Shown here piece by piece: positions 26,080 to 35,128 of a stretch of 64,000 nt of DNA. The position numbers were made by a program, and so were the translations under genes. The notes beneath the pieces were generated by a model. It searched no databases. It was given only the letters and a program-made list of their open reading frames with translations, and was not told the origin of the DNA. Positions within the stretch are counted from its first letter, which is position 1. Every line of letters begins with the position of its first letter. The stretch is from Bacteroidota bacterium (GTDB lineage: Bacteria > Bacteroidota > Bacteroidia > AKYH767-A > OLB10): assembly GCA_024643795.1 (NCBI GenBank), contig JAHEMF010000002.1, positions 58,456 to 122,455 of the forward strand. The letters are read 5' to 3'.

Positions 26080-27228
26080 ATGTCCAGGATAGTCCGGAGT
26101 TTCTTCATCCTTAGCTTTTTTGTTTTCACCAGTGCAAATTCTATACCAGACCGTGGAAGAGAACGAATTGATATAGTTTTTTGTTTAGACCTCAGTGCCA
26201 GTACCAATGGGCTCATTGATGATGTACGTGACAGAATATGGGATATGATAAATCATATCAATTCATATAAGCCAGATCCATATCTGAGAATTGGTGTTGT
26301 AGCATTCTCAAGGCCCAGCTTTGGTTCAAAGAATAATTATGTAAAAGTAATTAGTGACCTCACAAATGATTTTGATGCCTTGGCATATGAACTTAATCAA
26401 TTGCGTCCAGCGGTTGAAAAAGGTGATCAGGTTGTAGGTAAAGCAATTGAAACAGCAGTGGAACAAATGAGTTGGTCAAAGGGAGAAGGGCCAATCAAAG
26501 TGATTTATACCGTTGGGAATGGCCGAGTTGATGTTGGTGGTTCAAATATTTATCGGGGAGCATGTGAAAGTGCAATGAAAGAGGGTATAACAGTACACTC
26601 TGTTTATTGCAGATTGAAGCGATATGATTCTAAGGAAATTTATGGCTGGCGAGAGATAGCCAAAATATCAGGAGGAGAATTTTTTGACCTTCGTTTGCAA
26701 AAGCGGGCACCACAGGTTTTGGTTTCAGATGATCAGCAAGCACTCTACCATTTATCTCAGGATCTGAATGATACCTACATACCTTTTGGACAAAAAGGAA
26801 TAGAAAGATTTAAAATGATGAAAGCTGTTGATGAATATGCGCTAAAGAGCTCACCAATGGATTTTCAATCCCGATTATTCTATAAAATATCTGACCAATA
26901 TCAATACCATCAGGAAAGGTGGGATCTGGTTGATTATCTGAAAAGTTCAGATTCTGATTTTAACAAGATAGATGCCGAGTATTTGCCTGATTCACTTAAA
27001 TCCTATTCAGCGGATCAACTTATTGCCGTAGCACAAAAGGCAAAGCTGAGTCGGAACTTTATTATCAACAAACTTAGAATGCATCTTCCTTATAACCGTC
27101 AGGAAATTATTGTAAGAACTTATAGAGAAGGGAACTTTTATCAGGCTGATATTTTTGATCAGATAGTACTCAGGGCAATGGACGGCATGGCTGCTTCAGG
27201 TGGATACAATACGGGTAACCTTCATTGA
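26080..27228 (+). CDS. Exported von Willebrand factor A domain protein
   Basis: I start at ATG 26080 (382 residues): an earlier start near 26038 would lie inside a TAATTTTG -7 box (26033-26040), and 26080 begins a good signal peptide (MSRIVRSFFILSFFVFTSANS). A vWA domain spans about 25-215. The first metal-site motif DLSAS is intact (IVFCLDLSAST), but the strand that normally carries TDG reads VIYTVGNGRVD, so the distal MIDAS Asp is missing. The C-terminal 170 residues are helical and of unknown function. Such proteins often bind ligands or serve as assembly factors in the periplasm. cvpA starts 4 nt downstream. Confidence 0.82.
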   Translation: MSRIVRSFFILSFFVFTSANSIPDRGRERIDIVFCLDLSASTNGLIDDVRDRIWDMINHINSYKPDPYLRIGVVAFSRPSFGSKNNYVKVISDLTNDFDALAYELNQLRPAVEKGDQVVGKAIETAVEQMSWSKGEGPIKVIYTVGNGRVDVGGSNIYRGACESAMKEGITVHSVYCRLKRYDSKEIYGWREIAKISGGEFFDLRLQKRAPQVLVSDDQQALYHLSQDLNDTYIPFGQKGIERFKMMKAVDEYALKSSPMDFQSRLFYKISDQYQYHQERWDLVDYLKSSDSDFNKIDAEYLPDSLKSYSADQLIAVAQKAKLSRNFIINKLRMHLPYNRQEIIVRTYREGNFYQADIFDQIVLRAMDGMAASGGYNTGNLH

Positions 27229-27232
27229 CCAG

Positions 27233-27742
27233 ATGAATACCCTCGATATTATCATCGTCCTCTTACTTATTTTTGGAGCTTTTAAAGGTTTTAAAAGGGG
27301 ATTTGTTTTTGAGATGGCAATGATAATAGGATTGATAACGGGCATATACCTGGCATTCAAATTTTCAGATCTTATTTATTCAATGTTACAAAAGTTGCTT
27401 AACGATGAAGGTTACTTATTGCATGTAGTTTCATTTTTTATTGTTTTTGCCTCAATAATTCTGGTTTTCATTTTCTTTGCTAAACTCATGGAAGTAATTT
27501 TAAAGGCAACTGCATTGAATATTTTCAATAAGCTAGCCGGTGCAATTCTGGGAGTTTTAAAATTTGCCTTTGTAATCAGCGTGATCTTTTGGTTGTTTCT
27601 GCCATTACAAAGCAAGGCAAAACTTATTCCTCCAAAAATCATGCAGGAGTCTGTTTTATTCCCATACATACTAAAGACTTCATCATGGATATTTCCTGCA
27701 CTTGATGATATCAAGGAAGAGTTCCGTGATAAATTAAGCTGA
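27233..27742 (+). CDS. CvpA family membrane protein
   Basis: A 169-residue protein from ATG 27233 (MNTLDIIIVLLLIFGAFKGF), 4 nt after the preceding stop. Four membrane helices (about 3-20, 26-45, 62-88, 100-125) and the motif GAFKGFKRGFVFEMAMIIGL identify the CvpA/colicin V production family, where roles in envelope homeostasis are known but no enzyme activity. An earlier start at 27200 would overlap the vWA gene and is less likely. Confidence 0.88.
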   Translation: MNTLDIIIVLLLIFGAFKGFKRGFVFEMAMIIGLITGIYLAFKFSDLIYSMLQKLLNDEGYLLHVVSFFIVFASIILVFIFFAKLMEVILKATALNIFNKLAGAILGVLKFAFVISVIFWLFLPLQSKAKLIPPKIMQESVLFPYILKTSSWIFPALDDIKEEFRDKLS

Positions 27743-27746
27743 GAGG

Positions 27747-28943
27747 CTAGTCTTTTAAAAGCATTTCAACACCGGGTAACTTTTTACCTTCTATATACTC
27801 AAGTAAAGCACCTCCTCCGGTTGAAACATATGAGACCTTCCCTGCGAGTCCAAACTTATTGATAGCTGCCGCCGAGTCACCACCTCCAATTAGAGAAAAT
27901 GCTCCAGTACTAGTTGCTTCAGCAACAGATTCGGCTATTGCCTGCGTGCCTTTGCTAAAAGGACCCATTTCAAAAACACCCATAGGACCGTTCCATAATA
28001 TTGTTTTGGAAGATAGGATCACCTGGCTGAAATTTTTAGATGCTTTAGGACCGATATCCAATCCCATCCATCCGTCAGGTATCTGATCGGATTCAGAGAC
28101 TTTATTATTTGCATCAGCTGAAAATTTATCAGCAATAATTGAATCTGAAGGGAGGTATATTTTCACCCCTTTTTGTTTTGCAGTTTCCAATAAATTATTG
28201 GCAAGATCTAATTTATCATCTTCACACAAAGAACTGCCAATATTGCCGCCCATAGCCTTAAAGAATGTATAAGCCATTCCACCTCCAATAATGATGCTGG
28301 AAACCTTGTTCATGAGCTGTTCAATGATCAGTATCTTATCTGAAACTTTTGCGCCTCCAACTATTGCGGTGAATGGTTTTTGAGCTGAATTCAGTACTTT
28401 ATTTGCATTGTCAACTTCACCAGCCATAACATATCCAAAATATTTTCTACCGGGGAAAAAGTTTGCGATCTCAGCAGTTGAGGCATGTCTGCGATGGGCG
28501 GTACCAAATGCGTCATTCACATAAATATCTCCAAGATCAGCAAGCTGCCTTGCAAATATTTGGTCACCCTTTTCTTCTTCAGGGTGGAATCGAAGATTTT
28601 CTAATAAAAGCACTCCACCGGGACCAAGTTTTGATGCCATCTCCTTTGCTTCTTCACCAACACAATTATTGGCAAACTGAATTTTTCGATCAAGCAATTG
28701 TGATAATGCCTTAGTTATGTGTTTTAGTGAGAACCTTTCTTCAGGACCGTTTTTAGGTCTTCCCAGATGCGACATGAGTATTACTGATCCTCCATCGTTC
28801 AGAATCTTTCGAATTGTGTTCAAGGCTGCCTTTAGGCGAGTCTGGTCGGTCACTTCAAGAGTGGCCTTATCGAGCGGAACATTAAAGTCTACCCTCACCA
28901 GGGCTTTTTTACCGGAAAAATTAAGATCGTCAATGGTTTTCAT
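27747..28943 (-). CDS. pgk: Phosphoglycerate kinase
   Basis: This glycolytic enzyme (398 residues from ATG 28943, [20 protein letters not shown]) makes ATP from 1,3-bisphosphoglycerate. Motifs include [28 protein letters not shown], the hinge [10 protein letters not shown], and the nucleotide-site GGGDSAAA with [14 protein letters not shown] at the end. The ATG at 28991 is excluded because a full promoter (28949-28980) lies between it and 28943. The transcript would start at or next to the start codon. It is convergent with cvpA and divergent from holB. Confidence 0.96.
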   Translation of the reverse strand: MKTIDDLNFSGKKALVRVDFNVPLDKATLEVTDQTRLKAALNTIRKILNDGGSVILMSHLGRPKNGPEERFSLKHITKALSQLLDRKIQFANNCVGEEAKEMASKLGPGGVLLLENLRFHPEEEKGDQIFARQLADLGDIYVNDAFGTAHRRHASTAEIANFFPGRKYFGYVMAGEVDNANKVLNSAQKPFTAIVGGAKVSDKILIIEQLMNKVSSIIIGGGMAYTFFKAMGGNIGSSLCEDDKLDLANNLLETAKQKGVKIYLPSDSIIADKFSADANNKVSESDQIPDGWMGLDIGPKASKNFSQVILSSKTILWNGPMGVFEMGPFSKGTQAIAESVAEATSTGAFSLIGGGDSAAAINKFGLAGKVSYVSTGGGALLEYIEGKKLPGVEMLLKD

Positions 28944-28948
28944 GGATG

Positions 28949-28980
28949 CAAATTTACATGGATTGTTGCTAGGGGGCAAA
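28949..28980 (-). promoter_or_regulatory. Promoter of pgk, predicted leaderless transcript
   Basis: On the minus strand TTTG (28980-28977), 20 nt, TAAATTTG (28956-28949), then only 5 nt to the ATG. Both elements and the spacing fit the Bacteroidetes consensus. Confidence 0.7.
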
Positions 28981-28998
28981 CATGGTTTCATAAATGCT

Positions 28999-29006
28999 TA
29001 TTTTTG
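28999..29006 (+). promoter_or_regulatory. -7 element upstream of holB
   Basis: TATTTTTG, 8 nt before the GTG start at 29015. A TTG lies 30 nt upstream, too far for a confident -33 element. Confidence 0.4.
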
Positions 29007-29014
29007 CTTGAGCA

Positions 29015-30160
29015 GTGAAATTCAGTGATATAATAGGAAATGAGCCTCTTAAAAAGAGGTTGGCCGGATTGGTAAAAGGAGGCCGGATCAGTCATGCTTT
29101 TTTATTTTCATGCAAAGAGGGGTATGGAGGGCTGCCTTTGGCCATAGCCTTTGCACAATTCATTCAATGTGATAATCCTGTTGGAGTGGATTCATGTGGC
29201 ACTTGCCCGGCATGCATTAAAAATAATAAGCTGGTGCATCCTGATGTACACTTTACATACCCCGTAGCCAATATAAAGGACATTAAAAAGCCCAGGAGTA
29301 TTGACTTTATTGCGCAATGGAGAGAGGCAATTCTTAATAACTGTTATATGGGTCAGGAAGATTGGTTCCAGCATATAGGTATTGAGAACAAACAAGGCAT
29401 CATCACAGTTGAAGAAGCTGCAGAGATCATTAAAGGCTTGGGATTAAAAACATATGAATCGAAATATAAGATTCAAATAATTTGGTTGCCGGAAAAAATG
29501 CATATGGCTACCAGTAACAAGCTATTAAAGATCATTGAAGAACCACCAGATAACACATTGTTCCTTTTGATATCTGAAGATCCCGAGCAATTGCTTGCAA
29601 CAATTTTATCGAGAACTCAAATGGTTAAAGTAGCTAAGCCCGACGATAATGAAGTCATGCATTATTTGGCAAATTTGTTTTCTCTGGATCTGAAAGCCGC
29701 CCGACGCATAGCACACATATGCGATGGGAACATCAGTAAGGCTGTTTCAATGGCTAGAAATACAGGTGAAGGGCAGGGGAATGAAAAATTATTTATTGAT
29801 TGGATGAGATTATTGTTAAAGCCTGTTGAAAATCATATCAATATCTCAGGATGGGTAGATGAGTTTGCAACTCATGGCAGAGAAAACCAAAAAGCCTTTC
29901 TGGCTTTTGCTCAGGAAACCGTAAGAGAGTGTCTCATTTCGAATCATGGAGATCCCGGGTTAGTAAGGTTTGATAATGAGGTCATCACCAATTTTGATCG
30001 GTTTGCACCCTTCATTCATGAGAATAATGCTGAAGAACTCATGTTATTGTTCAATAAAGCTCATTATGCTATTGAACGGAATGCTAATCCGAAAATTTTA
30101 TTCTTAGATTTGTCATTTAAGATCAGTAAATTATTGAAAGTGTCTTTACAGGTTACCTGA
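29015..30160 (+). CDS. holB: DNA polymerase III delta' subunit-like clamp loader protein
   Basis: A 381-residue AAA+ clamp-loader subunit starting at GTG 29015. The P-loop is degenerate: SCKEGYGGLPLA replaces GxxGxGKT, as in other non-ATPase delta' proteins. A zinc finger follows (CDNPVGVDSCGTCPACI, about 49-65). The sensor region reads LLKIIEEPPDNTLFLLISED with the nearby SRTQ (SRC-like, Cys replaced). It acts in the sliding-clamp loader of the replicase. holB-ricT-gldH is a conserved gene order in Bacteroidetes. Confidence 0.9.
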   Translation: MKFSDIIGNEPLKKRLAGLVKGGRISHAFLFSCKEGYGGLPLAIAFAQFIQCDNPVGVDSCGTCPACIKNNKLVHPDVHFTYPVANIKDIKKPRSIDFIAQWREAILNNCYMGQEDWFQHIGIENKQGIITVEEAAEIIKGLGLKTYESKYKIQIIWLPEKMHMATSNKLLKIIEEPPDNTLFLLISEDPEQLLATILSRTQMVKVAKPDDNEVMHYLANLFSLDLKAARRIAHICDGNISKAVSMARNTGEGQGNEKLFIDWMRLLLKPVENHINISGWVDEFATHGRENQKAFLAFAQETVRECLISNHGDPGLVRFDNEVITNFDRFAPFIHENNAEELMLLFNKAHYAIERNANPKILFLDLSFKISKLLKVSLQVT

Positions 30161-30193
30161 TGATTGTTATAACTTCAATACTTTTTAAGCAAT

Positions 30194-31405
30194 ATGGGAT
30201 GTAGTTCATGTGGTACAACTACTGGTGAAGTGTCACCGGGGTGTGGCAATAACGGTGTTTGCGGTACCGATGGATGCAACAAGCTCAGTGTGTATGACTG
30301 GCTTGGTAATATGGTTCTCCCGGATGGTTACAAACAATTTGAATTTGTTGAAGTAAGATTTAAAGGCAGCAGAAAAGAGTTTTATCGGAATAACGAGAAT
30401 ATTGAACTCAAAGCTGGTGATGTTGTAGCTGTGGAAGGGAATCCCGGACATGATATAGGAACTATATCTCTTGCCGGAGAATTGGTGAGGTTTCAAATGA
30501 AAAATAAAGGTATAGCCACTGACTCAGCTGATGTTAAAACTCTATACAGGATCGCCAGAACTACAGATCTTGAAAAATGGGAGGCTGTTAAGGAACTTGA
30601 GGTGTCAACAATGTACAAGGCAAGGACAATTGCAGGTGGTTTGAAATTAAAAATGAAATTGAGTGATGTGGAATTTCAGGGTGATGGAAAAAAGGCCACA
30701 TTTTATTATACTGCAGATGACAGAGTTGATTTCAGGGAGCTTATAAAAAAGTTAGCTGAAGAGTTCAGGGTCCGGATTGAAATGAGACAGATAGGTATGA
30801 GACAGGAAGCCAGCAGGCTGGGAGGTATTGGTTCATGTGGGCGGGAACTTTGTTGTTCTACCTGGTTAACTGATTTTAAAGCGGTATCAACAAGTGCTGC
30901 CAGATACCAGAATCTATCTCTCAACCCATTGAAACTTGCCGGTCAATGTGGTAAATTAAAATGCTGTCTCAATTATGAATTAGACAGCTATCTGGATGCC
31001 TTGAAAGATATTCCTGATTCCAATGTCAAGCTTTTTACTTCGAAAGGTACTGCTGTACATAGAAAGACTGATATATTTAAAAGATTGATGTGGTTTTCAT
31101 ATTTACGTACCGATAAGGGGGAAGAATATGGAGGTGCAGATGCCTGGGTTGTTTTAAAAGTAGATCGGGTGAAGGATATCATTTCCATGAATGCTAAAAA
31201 CGAAAAACCGGATGACCTGAGTATGTATGAAGAGGTGTCTGAAATAATAAAGGAACCTGATTACACTGATGTTGTGGGTCAGGATAGTTTGACTCGCCTC
31301 GACAAAAGAGGTAAAAAGAAAAAGAGAAAGAATAAAAAGAAAAAGAATAACAGCAACAGCAACAACAATAACAAGCCCAGGACAGGGAATGCCCCTGCAA
31401 AGTGA
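30194..31405 (+). CDS. ricT: RicT/YaaT PSP1-domain protein
   Basis: This 403-residue protein contains the PSP1 C-terminal domain. Its Cys-rich sequences GSCGRELCCSTWL (about 214-226) and QCGKLKCCLNYEL (about 253-265), plus a Cys-rich N-terminus (MGCSSCGTTTGEVSPGCG), fit RicT, a component of the Ric (Y) complex that in Bacillus binds Fe-S clusters and affects RNase Y and development. The last 35 residues are a Lys/Asn-rich low-complexity tail. In Bacteroidetes the partners differ and the role is not established. Confidence 0.9.
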   Translation: MGCSSCGTTTGEVSPGCGNNGVCGTDGCNKLSVYDWLGNMVLPDGYKQFEFVEVRFKGSRKEFYRNNENIELKAGDVVAVEGNPGHDIGTISLAGELVRFQMKNKGIATDSADVKTLYRIARTTDLEKWEAVKELEVSTMYKARTIAGGLKLKMKLSDVEFQGDGKKATFYYTADDRVDFRELIKKLAEEFRVRIEMRQIGMRQEASRLGGIGSCGRELCCSTWLTDFKAVSTSAARYQNLSLNPLKLAGQCGKLKCCLNYELDSYLDALKDIPDSNVKLFTSKGTAVHRKTDIFKRLMWFSYLRTDKGEEYGGADAWVVLKVDRVKDIISMNAKNEKPDDLSMYEEVSEIIKEPDYTDVVGQDSLTRLDKRGKKKKRKNKKKKNNSNSNNNNKPRTGNAPAK

Positions 31406-31408
31406 TCA

Positions 31409-31885
31409 ATGCAAAGCTTTAGATCTATATTTTCTATATCATTTATTTGCCTTCTCACACTTCAGGCCTGTGATAGTAACAGGTATTTTGAAGAGAATAG
31501 AGAATTGAAAGATCATGAATGGTTTGCTAATCAACCTGTCATATTTACAGTGGACATTTCTGACACTGTGCAAACCTATAATGTTTATATCAATGTTCGA
31601 AATGCAGGTTATTACAGGTTCAGCAACCTATTCCTTTTTATAAACACTCACTTACCCTTAGGACAGCTTCAACGCGATACGCTTGAATGTATATTAGCTA
31701 CTCCAGATGGCAAATGGACAGGAGATGGTTTAGGAGATATCTGGGATAATAGAATCCCATTTAAAATGAATGTTAGGTTTCCGGAACCCGGTGAATATAA
31801 ATTTGAATTTATTCAGGCTATGCGGGTAGATCCTTTGGAAGGAATAATGGATGCAGGTATCAGAATAGAAAGATCGGCTAACTGA
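31409..31885 (+). CDS. gldH: Gliding motility lipoprotein GldH
   Basis: A 158-residue lipoprotein (Cys21 in LLTLQACDSN) matching GldH, needed for gliding motility in Flavobacterium johnsoniae. Recognisable parts are NPVIF-like NQPVIFTVDISDT, VRNAGYYRFSNLFLF, and GDGLGDIWDNRIPFK. It starts 3 nt after ricT. Homologues are also found in non-gliding Bacteroidetes, so presence alone does not prove motility. Confidence 0.92.
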   Translation: MQSFRSIFSISFICLLTLQACDSNRYFEENRELKDHEWFANQPVIFTVDISDTVQTYNVYINVRNAGYYRFSNLFLFINTHLPLGQLQRDTLECILATPDGKWTGDGLGDIWDNRIPFKMNVRFPEPGEYKFEFIQAMRVDPLEGIMDAGIRIERSAN

Positions 31886-31892
31886 TATTCAA

Positions 31893-32537
31893 TTACAAAT
31901 TAGATGTTATTAATTCTCTGGTTCTTTTCCGGCAATATCTTGCATAATAAGTAAACCAGGAAACAACTCCGAATAATTTAACCGCATCTTCAAGGAAAGA
32001 GTCTTCAGGGATGGGCATAGGTATAAGGTCAACGAACTGCGAAGTTCCGATCAGAAAAAAACTAATTGCAAGTATTACATATTCTGAATCCATCAATTGG
32101 TTCCTGAAGAAAACCATATAGAATATAATAGCATTTACGTAGATCAAGTAAACTATATTTTCAGGGATCATAAGATATTTAGGAAATACTTCTTCATGGA
32201 GTAAAAACAGGTCGTCAAGAAGGAACAGGCAGGTAATTAATCCTGAAAACAGGAGGAAATTTCTATGATTGATCTTTTTACGGGTATTGGTACCGATCAT
32301 CGCACGCGTAAAAAAGCAAAGGGCTGCTGCTGCGCACCAGAACAAGATGCCTACATAGCTGAAGAAGCCAAGGTAAAAGGGTGCATTCATTATTGTTGAC
32401 GGATCCTGGGTAAAATGATCAAGTTCAATGCCATTCTCAATTCCAAGATAAATTACCAATGACAGTATAGCTGTAGTAGCTGCATAAGCTACCACCAATA
32501 CCGGTGTTATGTTCTTGAGCTGGTTAAATGGGTTCAT
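31893..32537 (-). CDS. Polytopic membrane protein of unknown function
   Basis: From ATG 32537 the product has 214 residues and about six hydrophobic helices (about 10-30, 45-65, 82-98, 115-130, 133-150, 165-185). Acidic residues lie in the loops and the C-terminus is basic (YARYCRKRTRELITS). I recognise no family motif. I prefer 32537 over a TTG at 32549 because the latter lies inside a TAAATTTG -7 box (32547-32554). It converges on gldH with a 7-nt gap and is insulated from ppiD by a strong terminator. Confidence 0.65.
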   Translation of the reverse strand: MNPFNQLKNITPVLVVAYAATTAILSLVIYLGIENGIELDHFTQDPSTIMNAPFYLGFFSYVGILFWCAAAALCFFTRAMIGTNTRKKINHRNFLLFSGLITCLFLLDDLFLLHEEVFPKYLMIPENIVYLIYVNAIIFYMVFFRNQLMDSEYVILAISFFLIGTSQFVDLIPMPIPEDSFLEDAVKLFGVVSWFTYYARYCRKRTRELITSNL

Positions 32538-32546
32538 CACTGATTG

Positions 32547-32554
32547 CAAATTTA
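32547..32554 (-). promoter_or_regulatory. -7 element of the 31893-32537 gene
   Basis: TAAATTTG on the minus strand, 9 nt before the ATG at 32537; no TTG was found at the normal spacing. Confidence 0.4.
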
Positions 32555-32587
32555 TATTATTAATCCCGGATGATATTTATACATAAA

Positions 32588-32617
32588 ATAAAAGCCGGGA
32601 AATTTCCCGGCTTTTAT
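32588..32617 (-). terminator. Rho-independent terminator after ppiD
   Basis: A perfect 30-nt palindrome whose arms carry AAAAGCCGGGAAA and TTTCCCGGCTTTT. It lies 19 nt after the ppiD stop and works in principle in both directions, because each arm ends in a T-run on one strand. It separates the coaX-ppiD operon from the next minus-strand gene. Confidence 0.85.
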
Positions 32618-32636
32618 CATGGTTTGTTGTAAGGGA

Positions 32637-34775
32637 TCAATAGAATTTGCCTCTATTATCCACAATATTAGCTTTTTCCTTGAGAGCTTCAAATACTTCA
32701 TAAGTTGCTCGCTGCTTTGTTTGGCTTGAAAGCTGGTTTTTGTTATTGCTGAAATCTGTAGATTCAGCAGGTTCATTTATTTGGTCAACCATAGCAACAT
32801 ACACACCTGCCTGCCCTTTGATGGGGGAAGAGAGTTTGCCTTTTTCCATTGTCACAACTGTGGCAACCAAAGCAGGTTCTACTCCAAGGTTTTCTATATA
32901 AGTAGAGCCAAAGTTTACATTATTGGCAGATTTAGCGTAAGTCTGCATTGAAGTTGCAAGTTCATCAATCCCTGAAGCACCCTTCATCGCATTTTCAAAT
33001 CGTTCGATGAGTATCTTAGCTTTATTATCAGTTCTAACGAAGCCATCAAGTTTATCTTTCACCTGATCATAAGGTGCGATCCCTTTATCCTTAACATCGG
33101 CAAGATGGGCTACAACAAATTTATTCCCGAACTCATATGCTTTTGAAATATCATGAAGATTGCTTCTGTATGCCCATACTATAAGAGGACGAGGTGATTC
33201 AATTCCTGCAATGGCCTTATCTGTTTCTTTTAAATTATCAGCAACACGTTTTGTAAGCCCTTTTTCCTCCACACCTTTCTCAAATGATTCAGAGGTGTTG
33301 TAGACACCTGCAAATTCATTTGCAGCAGAAAATGCCTGCTGGTATGTCTTAGACCCGGGTTCAATATTTCGATTCACGAATGCAACTTCAACTTGTTTTG
33401 AGGTGGCGGTTTGATCTGTAACTTTGATAAGGTGAAACCCAAAAGGTGATTCTACAAGTGAAACCTCACCTTTTTTAGTGTTGAAGGCACCTTTCAGAAA
33501 TTGAGGATCCATAGGGCTTTCAGAGGTTATCCAATCAAGGTCACCACCTTTTTCGGCTGATACTTTATCATCTGATTGAAACGAGGCAAATTCATTAAAT
33601 CGCGCTGGATTACTTTGAATAAGGTTAAACAAACTGTCGGCTCTTTCCTTAGCTTCGGCTTTTGTAAGTGTTATTTCAGGTGCAGCTCTTTCTGAACCAG
33701 CATATGAAATAAGCGCATGACTTACTCTTAATGAATCAGGGCGCAATTCACTATTCAGCAACTTGGCAATCACAAAGGATTTATTTTCTTCATACGGACC
33801 ATATGCCATACCGGTAGCAGCATTCTCAGAAAAGAAGACAGAATCAATTACCGGAGATAGCTGACCCTCTTTGTACCATGTGATTGGTTGTTTTGTATCT
33901 GAATTGATAGCGGAGAACAGGCTGTCATTATCAGTATTGTTGAATTCTTCAGCCAGTGAGCTGATCTCTGAATATGTTTTTGCTCTATCTTCTTCTGATG
34001 GAACCACTTCAAAAACTACATATTCAATTTTACGAGAAGCTTCTTGCTTGAAATCATTTTGATGTGAATTATAATATTCACGCATCTCTTTGTCTGTTAC
34101 CGTGATAGTTGAGTCAACAATACTACCATAGGGTTGATCAATAAACCTGATATTAACGCTTTTCCCTTTATTGATATAATCTTGTTGTGCCTCAGCAGTA
34201 GTAACGAACAATCCATTCTTGATCATTTCGTTATACTTGTTTTTGAGACGTTCTTCTTTGATGTATTGTTCAAAAGCTATCCATTGAGCACGGCTAGCAC
34301 CTGTTGGGTCGCTATCCATATTTTTAAGAAACTGGATTACATTGGCTGGTGAAAATTCTCCGGTTGCAGGATCTGTGAATGCTTGTTTGATCTGGGGGTG
34401 TGGGTTTTTACCCTGGATCATATCAAAGATCTCATCAGAACTTACGGCCAGGCCGGTTTTGTTCACCTGTTTCATAAAAACCTCATCGTTCAAAAGTTCA
34501 GTCCATGCCTGCTCTCTCAGTGATTCTAATGTGTTTTGGTCAACAGTTTCAGTACTGGTGTTGATCTTATAGTTCTCGGTCAGCTCTGTCACCAATGCTT
34601 CAAAATCACGTACATCGATCTTTTTGTCACCGATTATCGCAACATTGGTATCGGTACCACCCAGGAAACTACGGTTTGATGTGAATAGATCACCAAGGAC
34701 GAATGCGGCAAGACTGAATCCAACCAAACCAATCAACAAACCGGCTCTTTGACGTATTTTGCCTATTACAGCCAT
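32637..34775 (-). CDS. Periplasmic PpiD/SurA-like peptidyl-prolyl isomerase
   Basis: This 712-residue protein has one N-terminal helix (about 14-30) after the short MAVIGKIRQRAG segment, a SurA-N/PpiD-type helical chaperone region (about 35-230), a parvulin rotamase domain (about 345-460, with HALISYAG, SDDKVSAEKGGDLDWI and EVSLVESPFGFHLIKV) and a further long C-terminal part. It is probably an inner-membrane anchored folding factor for outer-membrane proteins. It is last in the coaX-OMP-TPR-lptC operon; a 143-nt gap precedes it. Confidence 0.88.
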   Translation of the reverse strand: MAVIGKIRQRAGLLIGLVGFSLAAFVLGDLFTSNRSFLGGTDTNVAIIGDKKIDVRDFEALVTELTENYKINTSTETVDQNTLESLREQAWTELLNDEVFMKQVNKTGLAVSSDEIFDMIQGKNPHPQIKQAFTDPATGEFSPANVIQFLKNMDSDPTGASRAQWIAFEQYIKEERLKNKYNEMIKNGLFVTTAEAQQDYINKGKSVNIRFIDQPYGSIVDSTITVTDKEMREYYNSHQNDFKQEASRKIEYVVFEVVPSEEDRAKTYSEISSLAEEFNNTDNDSLFSAINSDTKQPITWYKEGQLSPVIDSVFFSENAATGMAYGPYEENKSFVIAKLLNSELRPDSLRVSHALISYAGSERAAPEITLTKAEAKERADSLFNLIQSNPARFNEFASFQSDDKVSAEKGGDLDWITSESPMDPQFLKGAFNTKKGEVSLVESPFGFHLIKVTDQTATSKQVEVAFVNRNIEPGSKTYQQAFSAANEFAGVYNTSESFEKGVEEKGLTKRVADNLKETDKAIAGIESPRPLIVWAYRSNLHDISKAYEFGNKFVVAHLADVKDKGIAPYDQVKDKLDGFVRTDNKAKILIERFENAMKGASGIDELATSMQTYAKSANNVNFGSTYIENLGVEPALVATVVTMEKGKLSSPIKGQAGVYVAMVDQINEPAESTDFSNNKNQLSSQTKQRATYEVFEALKEKANIVDNRGKFY

Positions 34776-34918
34776 TCTAATTTTATATTAAGTTATTGAT
34801 AATTAACTATTTAGTAATTCCCATCAAAGGGATATTATTGGACGGCGAATATACGATGGATTTACGAGATAAGAAAGTGGAAAGTCACCTCTTACGAGGG
34901 ATTCCAAGTCCTGATTTA

Positions 34919-35128
34919 TCAACTTTCTGTGGATTCTGAATTCTGGTGTTTTTCAAACGCAATGCGTTGCTTTCTCCTGACCATATAAAAGACACCTGCG
35001 ATTACTGTAAAAAGAAGTGGCCAGATAGCTTCTACCGGACCTTCAGTTATCAATTTATAAATACAAAGGCTGAACCCAACAAGTCCTAATACAAGCCATG
35101 ATATTTCAAGAATCCTTAGAGCGTTCAT
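34919..35128 (-). CDS. Small two-helix membrane protein
   Basis: A 69-residue protein with two helices (about 9-27 and 35-50), a connecting loop with TEGPVEAIWP, and a basic tail (RRKQRIAFEK). Such small proteins recur in Bacteroidetes beside lptC, without known function. It overlaps lptC by 23 nt. At this position related genomes commonly have a CNNM/hemolysin (DUF21) transporter gene after lptC; that gene is absent here. Confidence 0.65.
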   Translation of the reverse strand: MNALRILEISWLVLGLVGFSLCIYKLITEGPVEAIWPLLFTVIAGVFYMVRRKQRIAFEKHQNSESTES

